A DNA stretch of 49,338 bases from Flavobacterium cellulosilyticum (GTDB lineage Bacteria > Bacteroidota > Bacteroidia > Flavobacteriales > Flavobacteriaceae). A program made the translations under genes and the position numbers. Within the stretch, counting starts at the first letter, position 1, and every line of letters begins with the position of its first letter. The DNA lies in contig NZ_SMFK01000022.1 in the NCBI RefSeq assembly GCF_004349355.1, forward strand, positions 1 to 49,338. Reading direction: 5' to 3'. Shown in pieces: positions 36,534 to 46,900 of the stretch. A model generated the notes under the pieces. The model made no database searches. It saw only the letters and a list, made by a program, of their open reading frames with translations, and had not been told where the DNA came from.

Positions 36534-37709
36534 CTATTTATAATTATCATCAATACTTTTTAAATTCCATTTATCAAACCATTTTACAATTGGTTTTTGG
36601 CCATCAAACTGAATAGGAAGCCAAACATAAGTGCCTTCAATCGGGTTATTGGGATTCCACCGATCAGCCATAAAAATAAATTGATCTTTTTTTCCTTCCA
36701 CAGGAAGGACATAGGTGCCTTGCGAATGAAATGTTAAAGAAGCATCTTTTCCGATACAAGGATTTCCTAGCGATTTCCATGGTCCCCAAATTGATTTTGA
36801 TGAAAACGAACGTGCCTCATTAGGATCCCAACCCGTACATCCAGAAGTTATCATGTAATATATGTCATTTTTTTTGAAAATCGCGGGTGCTTCATTATGA
36901 CCAGCGGGTGCTACTACATTCCAATTATTTGTAAAATCTAAATAATCTGCTGTGAGTTCTGAAATATCAAGACTCAAATTATCTTCTGAAGAATGAATAT
37001 GGTAAGCCTTACCGTCCGTATCTACAAAAACGGTGATATCCCTTGCCATTTGTCCTTTATTAAAATCTCTTTGAATAAAAGTTCCGTTTTTTACTGCGGT
37101 TAACCATTCAGGAGTCCAAGATTTTAATTCATTCTCATCCACAGATGGTAACTTAAATTTCTCCTCAAAATTCATTGGCCAAATCCCAACATTAGGACGA
37201 TATGACTTTATAAAATCAAATGGACCTTGAGGAGAATCACTCACAGCAACACCAGTTCTGGCAGCATCATATCCTTGGTTCTTTAATTCGAGATGAAACC
37301 ACATCACGTACTTTCCTGTTTTTTTATTATAAACCACTTTAGGACGTTCAATCACACAGCCTTTCGTTATTTCAGAGTTGGCATTTTCTTGTACCTTCAA
37401 TACAATCCCTTCATTTTTCCAATGATTCAAATCCTTTGAAGAATAACAAGTTACACCAAATAAGGAAGTATTACCAGCGCTGCCAGAAGTTTTGTGTTCT
37501 CCGTACCAATAATAAATTCCTTTATTAAACCATACACCTCCACCGTGTGCATTGATATGTACTCCTCTTGTATCAAGCCATTTTTTACCAGGAACAAAAA
37601 ATATTTTGTTTTTGCCTATTTTGTTAACATTGCATTGTATACAAAACAAGCACACTATTAAACTTATTCCAAACAAACTTGCTTTCTTTATTTTATAAAA
37701 TTCGAACAT
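36534..37709 (-). CDS. GH43-family glycosidase, probable exo-beta-1,3-galactanase type
   Basis: The 391-residue protein is a single five-bladed GH43 domain. The start (VHINAHGGGVWFNKGIYYWY) and the later HNEAPAIFKKNDIYYMITSG with GCTGWDPNEA are the signatures I associate with the subfamily of exo-beta-1,3-galactanases (GH43_24). The glutamate in HNEAPA is the likely acid. In the HSQGTYVLP segment a glutamine occupies the place where, from memory, this subfamily uses Gln as an unusual base. The N-terminus has a hydrophobic export signal ending CLFCIQC; the lipobox is imperfect, so lipoprotein status is uncertain. It is the first enzyme gene after the binding-protein genes, preceded by a 354-bp gap. 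Confidence 0.88.
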   Translation of the reverse strand: MFEFYKIKKASLFGISLIVCLFCIQCNVNKIGKNKIFFVPGKKWLDTRGVHINAHGGGVWFNKGIYYWYGEHKTSGSAGNTSLFGVTCYSSKDLNHWKNEGIVLKVQENANSEITKGCVIERPKVVYNKKTGKYVMWFHLELKNQGYDAARTGVAVSDSPQGPFDFIKSYRPNVGIWPMNFEEKFKLPSVDENELKSWTPEWLTAVKNGTFIQRDFNKGQMARDITVFVDTDGKAYHIHSSEDNLSLDISELTADYLDFTNNWNVVAPAGHNEAPAIFKKNDIYYMITSGCTGWDPNEARSFSSKSIWGPWKSLGNPCIGKDASLTFHSQGTYVLPVEGKKDQFIFMADRWNPNNPIEGTYVWLPIQFDGQKPIVKWFDKWNLKSIDDNYK

Positions 37710-38063
37710 CTAGAATTATTTTTTTTATCTTTTTAATAAACTATTTTTAAATTAAACTTCATCCACAATTTTGAACAAATTAGCACTAAATTCACATCAT
37801 ATTATAAACTACTTCGGAGCATAATACTAGCGAGACTATTACAATTTTTATAAAAGCAAACTAATTTTATTTGAAAATTTCAATCCCTTTCAAATTTTGG
37901 TCAATATTAAAGCGATATACTGATTCTTTTATTAATCAAGAGCTACAATATGCTATATTAAAAATGAAATATTAAAATTAATTTATTTTCACTTACACCA
38001 CAATATTACAAAAAAAGAATCGCAGCAGGAATTCGAGGAATTAAAACAAAAAAATTAAAAACT
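37710..38063. other. Intergenic gap within the polysaccharide locus
   Basis: No gene, repeat or convincing promoter was found in these 354 bp. The sequence is very AT-rich. An imperfect direct repeat (GGAATT CGA GGAATT) lies near 38030. Its size, compared with the short gaps elsewhere, suggests that the enzyme genes from GH43 onward have their own promoter. Confidence 0.6.
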
Positions 38064-38069
38064 TTAATT
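38050..38069 (-). terminator. Weak AT-only terminator hairpin
   Basis: AATTAAA (38053-38059) pairs with TTTAATT (38063-38069) around a three-base loop, and the minus strand continues with a T run. The stem is AT-only and overlaps the stop codon, so it may be weak or fortuitous. Confidence 0.35.
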
Positions 38070-39287
38070 ACTAGGCAACCCATCCGTTTTCATACCTTGC
38101 AATATAAGTGCATTTGTGATATATAACATTTCATCTCCATTATCTTCATTGGCTCCATTAATTCCATAAGGCCAAAAATGCTGACCATCTCCTAATAATT
38201 CGGATGTAGTAGAACCAGTAAGCACACGTAAAATTTCCTTAACTCGGTTTCCTTGCCAAGTTCCTTTCATTAGTATGCCCCATTGCCCATGAGTTCCTAC
38301 ACCAATCGTATGAGCGATTTCATGCATTGCTGTACCTGTACGCTGATAGGATTGATTTGAACCCATATTAATCCAACCAGAAATATTTCCATCAGCAGTC
38401 GGTGTACCTGGAGAGTAATTAATAGTAAGGTGTTTCTCAACAGAAGTAAAATTATTATAATAATAAGTAGCGTCCTCAAAAGCTGCTCTTATTCTAACAT
38501 AAGCTGCTTTAGTTTCAGTACTTGCAACTGGATCTTCCCACATATAAAAAGTAAATTTACCTGACTTAATGGTACTTACTGATATTTGATTTCCATAAGT
38601 TACACCTTTTATAGTTTTTGCATAAGGTCTTACAAAATATTTTTTTAATTCCTGAAGATTTGTGATTCTTTGCAGAAATCCACCCAGATTATCTTTTATT
38701 CTAACAGTTGTTTTATTATTTTCGATGATTGGATTTTCATTTAAATCCCAAGTAACTCCTGATTCTACAATAGGAAAATCTCCATTACTAACAATTTTAA
38801 CATCTACAAACAAATCATGAACACCAGAAATCGTAACATTTCCCATTTTTAAAACAGGAATATTCGCCAATTTTGTATCAAAAACGATCTGATTTCCATA
38901 TCCAACTCCTACTTTATTAATAGCATAAGCACGGATATAATATTTAGTGTTATCCTGTAAATCAAAAAGATTAGCAGAAAATTCGCCCGTTGCTTTAGTT
39001 ATAGTCTCTGGATATAAAACACCATTTTCTATTGTTGGGTTTTCTATAGTATTTAAACAAACTCCTCTTTTGGTTACAGAAGCACTACCTTTATTAATAA
39101 CTTTTGCATTAATAGTAGCTGTTTTTACATCAATATTTAACACTTCAATTGTTGATACCTCAGGTGTTTTTTCAGGAATAACTTCTGAAGGTATTTGTAC
39201 CACTTTTTCATCACTCAACGGAGTATTTGAACAAGAAAGTATTGAAAAACTGAGTAATACTATTCCAATAATATATATATATTTCAT
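38064..39287 (-). CDS. Lipoprotein with Fn3-like repeats and metallopeptidase-like HExxH motif
   Basis: The 407-residue protein is a lipoprotein with lipobox ILSC (Cys19). Residues about 45-230 are two Fn3-like repeats of the Bacteroidota surface type, each with a KRGVCLNTIENPTIENG-like strand and a closing YYIRAYAINKVGVGYGNQI strand. The C-terminal 170 residues hold TAMHEIAHTIGVGTHGQWGI near residue 322, an HExxHxxGxxxH arrangement one residue longer than the metzincin zinc motif. I do not recognise a named family for this domain. It could be a zinc peptidase acting on glycoproteins, or a binding module that kept the motif. It lies between the SGBP-type lipoproteins and GH43, so it is part of the locus, and the lipid anchor suggests an outer-membrane location. 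Confidence 0.8.
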   Translation of the reverse strand: MKYIYIIGIVLLSFSILSCSNTPLSDEKVVQIPSEVIPEKTPEVSTIEVLNIDVKTATINAKVINKGSASVTKRGVCLNTIENPTIENGVLYPETITKATGEFSANLFDLQDNTKYYIRAYAINKVGVGYGNQIVFDTKLANIPVLKMGNVTISGVHDLFVDVKIVSNGDFPIVESGVTWDLNENPIIENNKTTVRIKDNLGGFLQRITNLQELKKYFVRPYAKTIKGVTYGNQISVSTIKSGKFTFYMWEDPVASTETKAAYVRIRAAFEDATYYYNNFTSVEKHLTINYSPGTPTADGNISGWINMGSNQSYQRTGTAMHEIAHTIGVGTHGQWGILMKGTWQGNRVKEILRVLTGSTTSELLGDGQHFWPYGINGANEDNGDEMLYITNALILQGMKTDGLPSN

Positions 39288-39397
39288 AAAACATCGAATA
39301 AATATGGAGTTGTAAGCTTATTTTGAATAAAATTTAAGTATTAAAAATTTGTCTCTGATTTTAAAAGGTTCAAGAAAACATATTTTAAAAGTAAATA

Positions 39398-39430
39398 AAA
39401 TGGCATGCAATATAAAACTACATGCCAAAT
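39398..39430 (-). terminator. Terminator-like hairpin after DUF4998 gene
   Basis: TGGCATG (39401-39407) pairs with CATGCCA (39421-39427) around a 13-nt loop. The minus strand continues with ATTTTATTTAC. It could end or attenuate the SusC-SusD-binding protein transcript. Confidence 0.55.
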
Positions 39431-39450
39431 TAAAATTCTCTACTATTTTA

Positions 39451-40686
39451 CTATTTATTATTTTTAAATAAATTAAAAGAAAGAATGTTGCAATATCTAG
39501 CATCCCCTTGAGTCGTAGCAATACCTAAAGAAACTTCTTTTGTTTGTGCAAGTGTAAAGGTAACTTCTACTGAAGTTGATGACATCGTTTTGATAATTCT
39601 CTTAAAACCAATTGTTAATGGATCTGTCTCAAGGACTCCTGCTGCAGAATTAGGTAATGTTTTACCTGCAGCTACTGTAAAATAAACGAAATCACTTATA
39701 GTATAACCACTATCGAGACCAGATCCATTTACTCTTGGGTTTGCTTTATATGTATAGGTCCCTGCTTCTAATGTTAATGTTTGATATACTTTACCATTAG
39801 TTATTAGCGGGGCTCCCCAACCACTTTCGAGATTAAAAAGACCAGTTGACCATTCATCCCAACCTCCGTAACCACCATGATTTTTTGCTGCATCATTAGT
39901 TGTCCAATCAGCTAAGATACCCCACCTACCAGATGAAGAAGATGCTTTAAAAGGAACTGCACTGTTTTTAATCATATAGGAAAGATCAATAACTTCGGGT
40001 ACTTTTGAAACAAAATCGGTGTAAAAAGTATCAATTGATGTTGGAACTGGTAAAAACAATGACCGTTGTTTAAATTGACTTCCAATTTTATAATTTGGAA
40101 TTGTTACTTGACTCGTTGCAACTGGAATTGTTACAGTATGCACGACATCAAATTTATCAGTATAAACAACCTCAGTAGCATAGGCGCCAGTAGTTAAATC
40201 CATCGTAGCAAAGTTTATTATAAGAGATAAACTACTCGATAAACTACTGCTTGCAATTTTCCTATCACTTAAACTTGCCTCATATCGTTCTCCATAAACT
40301 TGAGTAGTTTTATCTTGAACTACAGAACCATTTCCTTTAGCATCAAAGGTTTTTACCTGAAAATTGTAAATGTTCTCAGGAAGGTTTGGAATAATCGAAG
40401 ATACAACATCTATTCCATTAGTTCGATTAATTGGCACAACAACAGAATCTGCTTTATTATTCCAATATACCCTTAATTCAGTGACTTTAGGATCTGAAAT
40501 TATTAAACCTTTTACCATAACTCTATTTTTACCTGGATAAAATTTAAGAGAATCTATTTTACCAGTATATGAAATTTCACCACCCTCTGTATATTTTAAA
40601 TACTCATCACTTCCTGAACATGCGATAATGCTTAGGATTGATAACAGCAGAATGATTAATTTTAATTTATTTTTCAAATGCTTCAT
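39451..40686 (-). CDS. DUF4998/DUF5013-type surface glycan-binding lipoprotein
   Basis: The 411-residue lipoprotein has lipobox IIAC (Cys23). The first domain (about 30-190), with YTGKIDSLKFYPGKNRVMVK and YWNNKADSVVVPINRT, matches the DUF4998 pattern of proteins that follow SusD genes. The C-terminal half, with GGWDEWSTGLFNLESGWGAP and KVYQTLTLEAGTYTYKANP, resembles DUF5013, a carbohydrate-binding-like beta-sandwich. By position it is a probable surface glycan-binding protein working with the SusCD pair. Ligand specificity cannot be read from the sequence. It is 11 bp downstream of the DUF5000 gene. Confidence 0.85.
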   Translation of the reverse strand: MKHLKNKLKLIILLLSILSIIACSGSDEYLKYTEGGEISYTGKIDSLKFYPGKNRVMVKGLIISDPKVTELRVYWNNKADSVVVPINRTNGIDVVSSIIPNLPENIYNFQVKTFDAKGNGSVVQDKTTQVYGERYEASLSDRKIASSSLSSSLSLIINFATMDLTTGAYATEVVYTDKFDVVHTVTIPVATSQVTIPNYKIGSQFKQRSLFLPVPTSIDTFYTDFVSKVPEVIDLSYMIKNSAVPFKASSSSGRWGILADWTTNDAAKNHGGYGGWDEWSTGLFNLESGWGAPLITNGKVYQTLTLEAGTYTYKANPRVNGSGLDSGYTISDFVYFTVAAGKTLPNSAAGVLETDPLTIGFKRIIKTMSSTSVEVTFTLAQTKEVSLGIATTQGDARYCNILSFNLFKNNK

Positions 40687-40697
40687 AATTTTTTTAA

Positions 40698-41906
40698 TTA
40701 AAAGTTAGGATTACCATAAACTTGTACCTCTGATACAGCCATAAATTGGCCTCCAGACCAGTTTTCTATACATTCTATTCTTAAATACCTAACCGCTGGC
40801 ATATCTATAGAAATTTCAAAATCCTGACCATCTATAGCAGCTAAAAGATCATCGTTATTTTCTTGACCATAAGGTAATCCAGAAGGTTTTTTTATATCAA
40901 AATCTCCCAATAAAGTCCAACCTGATAGATTCCCGTCATTTAGAGTATTACTACCCCAAATCCTGAATTTTTTTATTGCACCTAGGTAATAGTAAAGTCT
41001 CTGACCTCCAATAGGTTCAGAAAATTGCCAAAGTTTCAATCTACTTAATTTTGTTACTTTACCAACATCAAAAGTTACCAAATGATTACCTACATCAATA
41101 GTTCTATCGGTAAAATAAGAACCCCAATACTCTAAAAATTGCCCATCCCATAAGTTTTTTACAGGATAAGTACCAATAACTTTTGAATCATTTGCTAAAT
41201 GAATTGCGGCATAATTGGACTTTGGCATTAATGTTTCGTAAATTGGTTTCACTTCTTGAAATAAGGTGTCAGACTTATTCAACCATCGATCTCTCACTAC
41301 TAGAGCAAATTGCTGTTTAATCGTATCAAATCCTCTTAAAGCTTGATTGATCTCACTCGTAGTAGTATAGATACTATTAGGTAAAGGTTCCCAATTACCT
41401 TGAATATTTTTAGTCATAATCAAAAAAGCCAGATTTTCATTCGTTGGATTATCTGCTTTTATTCGGATACCCCCAAAATCGGGTTGAAGAGTCATACTAT
41501 CAAATACACTATAAACAGGAGCTCTAAGTGGCGCAACAGAAACCTTTACAGGTTTAGACTTCACTTCACTTCTATTAACAGCATAAAGAGTTACCTCTTT
41601 TTCAGTAAGACCTGTAAAACCCTCTAAAATCATGGAATTGTTATAATAAGAAGATTTTACTTCCATTTTTGTCCCATTTTCTAGAGTATATTGAGCTACT
41701 ATGTAAAGTAAATCTTTATCATTAGGTAAACTGTAGGTTAGTTTAGCCTTTCCAGGTAAATTCTGGATTGCAATATTGCTTATTTCTCCTGGAGCTATAG
41801 TACTATGTTCTAAAGGACTAGCACCCTGATCTTTTGAACAACTAAATAGAACCCCAAACAGAGGTAATATCAAAATAGGTATATATTTTATAAATTTTAG
41901 TTTCAT
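40698..41906 (-). CDS. DUF4959/DUF5126/DUF5000 surface glycan-binding lipoprotein
   Basis: From ATG 41906 the protein has about 402 residues and lipobox LFSC (Cys23). An in-frame start at 41936 would add ten residues and overlap susD by seven bases; the shorter form gives a normal lipoprotein signal (MKLKFIKYIPILILPLFGVL). Domains in order are a DUF4959-like Ig domain (GEISNIAIQNLPGKAKLTYS), a DUF5126-like middle domain (DFGGIRIKADNPTNENLAFL), and a C-terminal DUF5000 domain, a discoidin/F5-F8-type fold with LVTFDVGKVTKLSRLKLWQF and VRYLRIECIENW. This composition is typical of the binding protein encoded after SusD. It is expected on the cell surface, holding glycan for the SusCD transporter. 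Confidence 0.9.
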   Translation of the reverse strand: MKLKFIKYIPILILPLFGVLFSCSKDQGASPLEHSTIAPGEISNIAIQNLPGKAKLTYSLPNDKDLLYIVAQYTLENGTKMEVKSSYYNNSMILEGFTGLTEKEVTLYAVNRSEVKSKPVKVSVAPLRAPVYSVFDSMTLQPDFGGIRIKADNPTNENLAFLIMTKNIQGNWEPLPNSIYTTTSEINQALRGFDTIKQQFALVVRDRWLNKSDTLFQEVKPIYETLMPKSNYAAIHLANDSKVIGTYPVKNLWDGQFLEYWGSYFTDRTIDVGNHLVTFDVGKVTKLSRLKLWQFSEPIGGQRLYYYLGAIKKFRIWGSNTLNDGNLSGWTLLGDFDIKKPSGLPYGQENNDDLLAAIDGQDFEISIDMPAVRYLRIECIENWSGGQFMAVSEVQVYGNPNF

Positions 41907-41929
41907 AATTTTATTTTTTATTAAACGTT

Positions 41930-43921
41930 TTACCATCCTGGCGCTTGAACTAAATTAGGATTTTGAATAAGAGTATTTTCATTTATAGGCCAGAAATAAT
42001 CCCTAGGAGACACAAAGCGTTGTTGAAATAATGTTCTAACCTGGTAATAATCAGCTTCAGTAGAACCAAATACATTCCATCCTTTTACAGGCTCATTAAA
42101 CTCTTGTGTCGCTTTTTTCCATCTTTTAATATCCCAGTAGTTCTTGCCTTCAAATGCAAGTTCTATATTTCGTTCATGATGAATTATTTCTCTCATTCCA
42201 TCTTTAGAGGTAAACTTAAGCGGATTTTTCGAAAAATTTTGCCAAGATTCTGCAACACCCTTTAAACCAGCTCGGGTTCTTATCTGATCTACATATTTCA
42301 ATACATCTGCTGTAGGCCCCTCTACTTCATTCAACGCTTCGGCATACATCAAATACAAATCTGATAATCTTAATTCTGGCCATGCATAATCTTTATATAG
42401 TGACCCTCCGCCAAAGGTTTGTTCCCAATTTACAAGTTTTTTTAAATAGTAACCAGTCACATTAAAATCAAAAGCATCTGCACTACCTGCATAATCTTTG
42501 TATTTAGCTTCAATATGCCAACGTGTGTCATCGGAACCACTATCATATTTATACCAAATTGCTCCATCAAATCCTAAATCAGCATAAAAACGCGGCTCAC
42601 GATTAAAATTCAATATTGATGTTTTATATCCTACGGAAATATTGTATTTATCCTCAGAACCAGCCTCTTTCAATTGAGTTATCTCACTAAAATCAAGTGT
42701 TTTATCCTCTTCGATTGGAACACCATTTTTTGTGTAAAACATCTGAGCAGATTCCAATGTTGGAGATAATACTTTTCTTGCTTGAGAATGAGAAACAGTA
42801 TTGATTAAAGGAGCCATACATAAACGTTGCAATTCATAGGTACGACTGTTTGGATTTGCCCAAATAATTTCATTATTCCAACGTTCGGTTACAGCTTCAG
42901 TTATGTCTAATTTCTTTCTAGTAACACTCTCAATATCAAAAGAAATATCTTCTTTATAGAAAATTTTATTACCATTTGCTTCGGCGACACTTATAGCTTC
43001 TTTTGCCGCATCTGCTGCTTTCTTCCATTTTAAAGGATCCAAAGTTGGGTTAAAATAAGGGGTTCCGTCTTTACCTTTAAAACCAGCCATATCTGCATTC
43101 CCATTAAAAAGAGGACTAGCAGCCATTAACAAAATTTCAGCTTTGATACCTAATGCAATTGGTCTAGTAATGCGTCCTAATTCATTTTGAGTATCCGTTA
43201 TTTGCGGAGGAAGTACTAAAGCTGCTTCATCCAAAAGAGTAACTAAATAATCGATAGTCTTGTCTATAGGTTCTCTTGAAACTTGTATCTCTTCAATTGG
43301 CGCATCAATTGGAACATTTTTCCTCATAACTGGTATTGGTCCATACATACGCATCAAATAGTAATGGTAATATGCTTTTAAAAATTTAGCCTCTCCAGTC
43401 CATCTTAGACGTTCTGCGGGATTCAAGTCAGCAATTTTTGTTTTATCTTCAACATTTTCCAAAAAAGTGTTACAATGACGTATCCCTGCAAAAATTCTAT
43501 ATCTATCTGAAGGACCACCACCTTGATATCTACCTTCCCATACATCCATATAGGGATTTGAAACTCGTTGATAATTCCTTGCAATATCAAAAGCATAACT
43601 ATTTATTGCTTCATCTTGACCAGGTATCCATACCTCATCTCCTGCTAACATGGCAATATTATATATTGCATCTCCATTCTTAGGTAAGTAAGAATAACAA
43701 GTAAACAAATATTTTTCTGCTTCATTACGCAGCTTAAAGGCAAGATCTATTGTCTCAACATTATCTGGAACAACATCCAGAAAATTATTTTCACAAGATT
43801 GAGTTCCTAAAACCAATAGTACTATTGAAACAATTCCTATTGATTTCTGAATTTTAATGAGACTTTTCTCGAACAAATTCTCTTTCATATATTTCATATT
43901 ATTTTGTATTAAAGGCTTCAT
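41930..43921 (-). CDS. SusD/RagB-family glycan-binding lipoprotein
   Basis: The 663-residue protein (from the first ATG) is a SusD-type outer-membrane lipoprotein that lids the SusC channel. The lipobox cysteine is in LGTQSC, residue 43 from ATG 43921; the in-frame ATG at 43897 (MKYMKENLF) gives a more usual signal length and is a plausible true start. Family landmarks are GEAKFLKAYYHYYLMRMYGP near 190, the TPR-like helices, WPELRLSDLYLMYAEALNE near 545 and a C-terminal ERNIELAFEGKNYWDIKRWK. It begins two bases after susC, showing tight coupling. Together they import oligosaccharides across the outer membrane. Confidence 0.95.
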   Translation of the reverse strand: MKPLIQNNMKYMKENLFEKSLIKIQKSIGIVSIVLLVLGTQSCENNFLDVVPDNVETIDLAFKLRNEAEKYLFTCYSYLPKNGDAIYNIAMLAGDEVWIPGQDEAINSYAFDIARNYQRVSNPYMDVWEGRYQGGGPSDRYRIFAGIRHCNTFLENVEDKTKIADLNPAERLRWTGEAKFLKAYYHYYLMRMYGPIPVMRKNVPIDAPIEEIQVSREPIDKTIDYLVTLLDEAALVLPPQITDTQNELGRITRPIALGIKAEILLMAASPLFNGNADMAGFKGKDGTPYFNPTLDPLKWKKAADAAKEAISVAEANGNKIFYKEDISFDIESVTRKKLDITEAVTERWNNEIIWANPNSRTYELQRLCMAPLINTVSHSQARKVLSPTLESAQMFYTKNGVPIEEDKTLDFSEITQLKEAGSEDKYNISVGYKTSILNFNREPRFYADLGFDGAIWYKYDSGSDDTRWHIEAKYKDYAGSADAFDFNVTGYYLKKLVNWEQTFGGGSLYKDYAWPELRLSDLYLMYAEALNEVEGPTADVLKYVDQIRTRAGLKGVAESWQNFSKNPLKFTSKDGMREIIHHERNIELAFEGKNYWDIKRWKKATQEFNEPVKGWNVFGSTEADYYQVRTLFQQRFVSPRDYFWPINENTLIQNPNLVQAPGW

Positions 43922-43922
43922 A

Positions 43923-46900
43923 TTAAAAATCTAATTTTAAACCCAAGTTATATACAGACTGAATAGGGTATCCTAAACCATTTCCACCCATTTCTGGATC
44001 CCACAATTTAAAACTACTCCAAACAGCTAAATTATTTCCACTGAAGTAAATTCTTGCAGAACTTAACCCTAAATTTTTAGTTGTTTTATCTGGCACATTA
44101 TATCCAAGTTCTACTGTTTTTAAGCGAAGAAAGGAGCCGTCACGCATCCACCAAGTAGAAGTTACATTGTTATTGGGTACAAAAGTATCGCTCAATCTTG
44201 GCCAGAAAGCATATAAATCTCTATTGTCTTCTGACCAGTGATCATCAGCAATTGGTTTAAGCAAACCATTTTGAGCATTCCCAGTCAATACAAAAGGAGC
44301 AATATTCCATGGGTTAATAAAAATTGAAGTTCTTGCTGCACCTTGAAAAAATATACTTACATCAAAACTTTTATATCCAGCAGTACCGCCAAATCCAAAA
44401 ACAATTTCAGGCACCGTTGGATGTCCTATAGGAACCATATCATTCTCTGTTATTTTACCATCACCATTTACGTCACGATATTTAATATCACCTCCTGAAT
44501 ATTGATCAAACTGTATTGGGGAATTCAATGTTTCCTGATGATCCACAAAAAGTCTCTCTGCTATGTATCCATATACTTGAGAGCCGCTTTGCCCCACTTG
44601 AGAACGATATGCTAAATCATCTGGATAAGATAACTCATCAACTATTAATTTTTTCCCAGTTGCATAGGTTAAATTCCCTCTAAATTGAGTCCACCATTGA
44701 TCCCCTAATTGTTTGTTATAATTAACTGACAGATCCAATCCTTTACTTTCATATTTTCCAAAATTAGTGGCAGGTATGGCCGTAAGCCCTAGTGTAGAAC
44801 CTATATTTTGTCTAACTTCTAAAATATTACTCCTAGTTTGTTTGAAAACATCGACAGTTACGTTGAAAGATTTATACAATTCTAAGTCAACTCCTAAATT
44901 GATTTGTTGTGATTTTTCCCAACCAATATTATTATTAGCATAACGGCTTACAGAAACTCCATTTCTATTATATCCATATTGTTCTCCAAAAGCAGCACCA
45001 TAAGCACCATCATTCAAATTCACATTAGATAAGTAAAAAAATCGATCAGATGCATCACCAATTTGATCATTTCCTACTAATCCATAAGTTCCTCTAAATT
45101 TCAAATCGGTTATAATCTCTTTCAAAGGTTCCCAAAATTTTTCGTTTGAAATACGATAGGCCACACCTATTGATGGGAAAAAACCGTATCTATTACCTTT
45201 TATAAATCGTTCAGAACCATTGTATCCAAAATTGAATTCAGTTAAATAGCGATTATCATAACCATAGGTAAACCTTCCTGAAATACCATTATTTCTAGCA
45301 GGTAAAGAGTTCTGTAAACTCCCTCCATTTCCTTGTTCAAAATTTGACACTAAATTAATAAGCATCCCTGAAATTGCATGTTTTTCATTAAAAGTTCTAT
45401 TATAATTAATAGCTGTTTCAAGATAAGTTCTAGAATCTAATTTTTTTTCACCTTCTCCATAATTTAGATACTCTGTTCCTACCAAGCCTATAGATCCTTT
45501 ACCTCCATCATTTAAAACGCTTAATTGAAGTTCTCCAGTTTCTGGACTTATAGTAGAACTATAATAAAAAGGATTGTACTTTCTAGAAACGGAATAAAAT
45601 GAATACCTTCTCAAATACCCCATAGCTCTAACGGTTAAGCCTTTTGTAAGAGTATTCAAGTCTTGCTTTAGCTCAATCTGAGGCTGGATTGTAGATGCTT
45701 TCCAAGTTTCATATCCACTCACCATTTCTGCATAAGGATTAATCAATAACGAATTGGAACCATACCCTGTTGTAGCCCCACCAAATAAAGGATGTTCTAT
45801 AAAAGGGAGATAACTTTTGGGATAAACTTTAGGAAATTTAACAGGGTTAGACCATAAGGCTGAATTAAATATATGTCCTCCTCCTCCTACTGGCCCATTA
45901 TAATCATCAAATTGACCATACACTCTTATTGTTGCTGATGTTGTTGGAGTAAGATTGATGTCAATATTCGTTCGGATAGAATAGTTTCTTAACTTAATAT
46001 TACTGTTGAAATTATTTAGTCCTTCTACGTTTAAGATGCCATTATCAATATTATAAGTGCTAGCTATATAATACCTTGCTTTCTCTCCACCTCCACTTGC
46101 ACTTAAATTAAAACCTTGATTTATCGTATATTTTTTGATAAGCTCATTGATCCAATTGTTATTTGGATACAAATAAGGATCATCTCCTGCAGCAGTTCTA
46201 TCGATCTTATTTTGATCGTAAGGAAGTGGTTTCAGTCGAGTTTGGTCATATTGTCTTGTCAAAGTCGCTTCATTAGCCAATTTCATATACGTAATATTGT
46301 CGGCAAAATTGAAATTTTTCGTATTGGAAGACATCCTTGTTTCTGTACGAAAATGAAACGTTGTCTTTCCTTCTTTTCCCGATTTAGTAGTAATTAAAAC
46401 AACACCATTGGCTCCCCTTGCACCATAAACTGCTGCCGCTGCCGCATCTTTTAGAACAGAAAAAGCTGCAATATCATCTGGTTGCAAGCGCGCCATATCT
46501 GTAGAAGACGATTCAATACCATCAATAAGGATTAAAGGATTTTGCTTACCTGAACCAAAGGTCCCTAAACCACGGATGAAGAAATCTGAATTATCCGATC
46601 CAGGCTCCCCACTACGCTGAACTGCAATCATACCCGAAACACGTCCAGCCATCATTTGTGTCAGGTTACTTGTAGGACCTTTTAATTCCTTAGGATTAAT
46701 AGAAGTTATTGAACTCACTAACCCTCCTTTTTTCTGTGTGTTATTAAAACCTATTACTACGACTTCGTCTAGATCATTTAATGAAGATTTTATGGTGATA
46801 TTAAATACTTTTGCATTTCCTATCGAAACTTCTTTACTTTCAAACCCCATAAAAGACACAACAATTGTTTTAGCTTTATCATCTATTGATAAAGTAAATT

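Noticed and set aside
39318..39521. 67-codon minus-strand frame between the HExxH lipoprotein and DUF4998 genes
   Set aside because: It overlaps the 3' end of the DUF4998 gene in another frame, includes the terminator-like hairpin, and is low-complexity.
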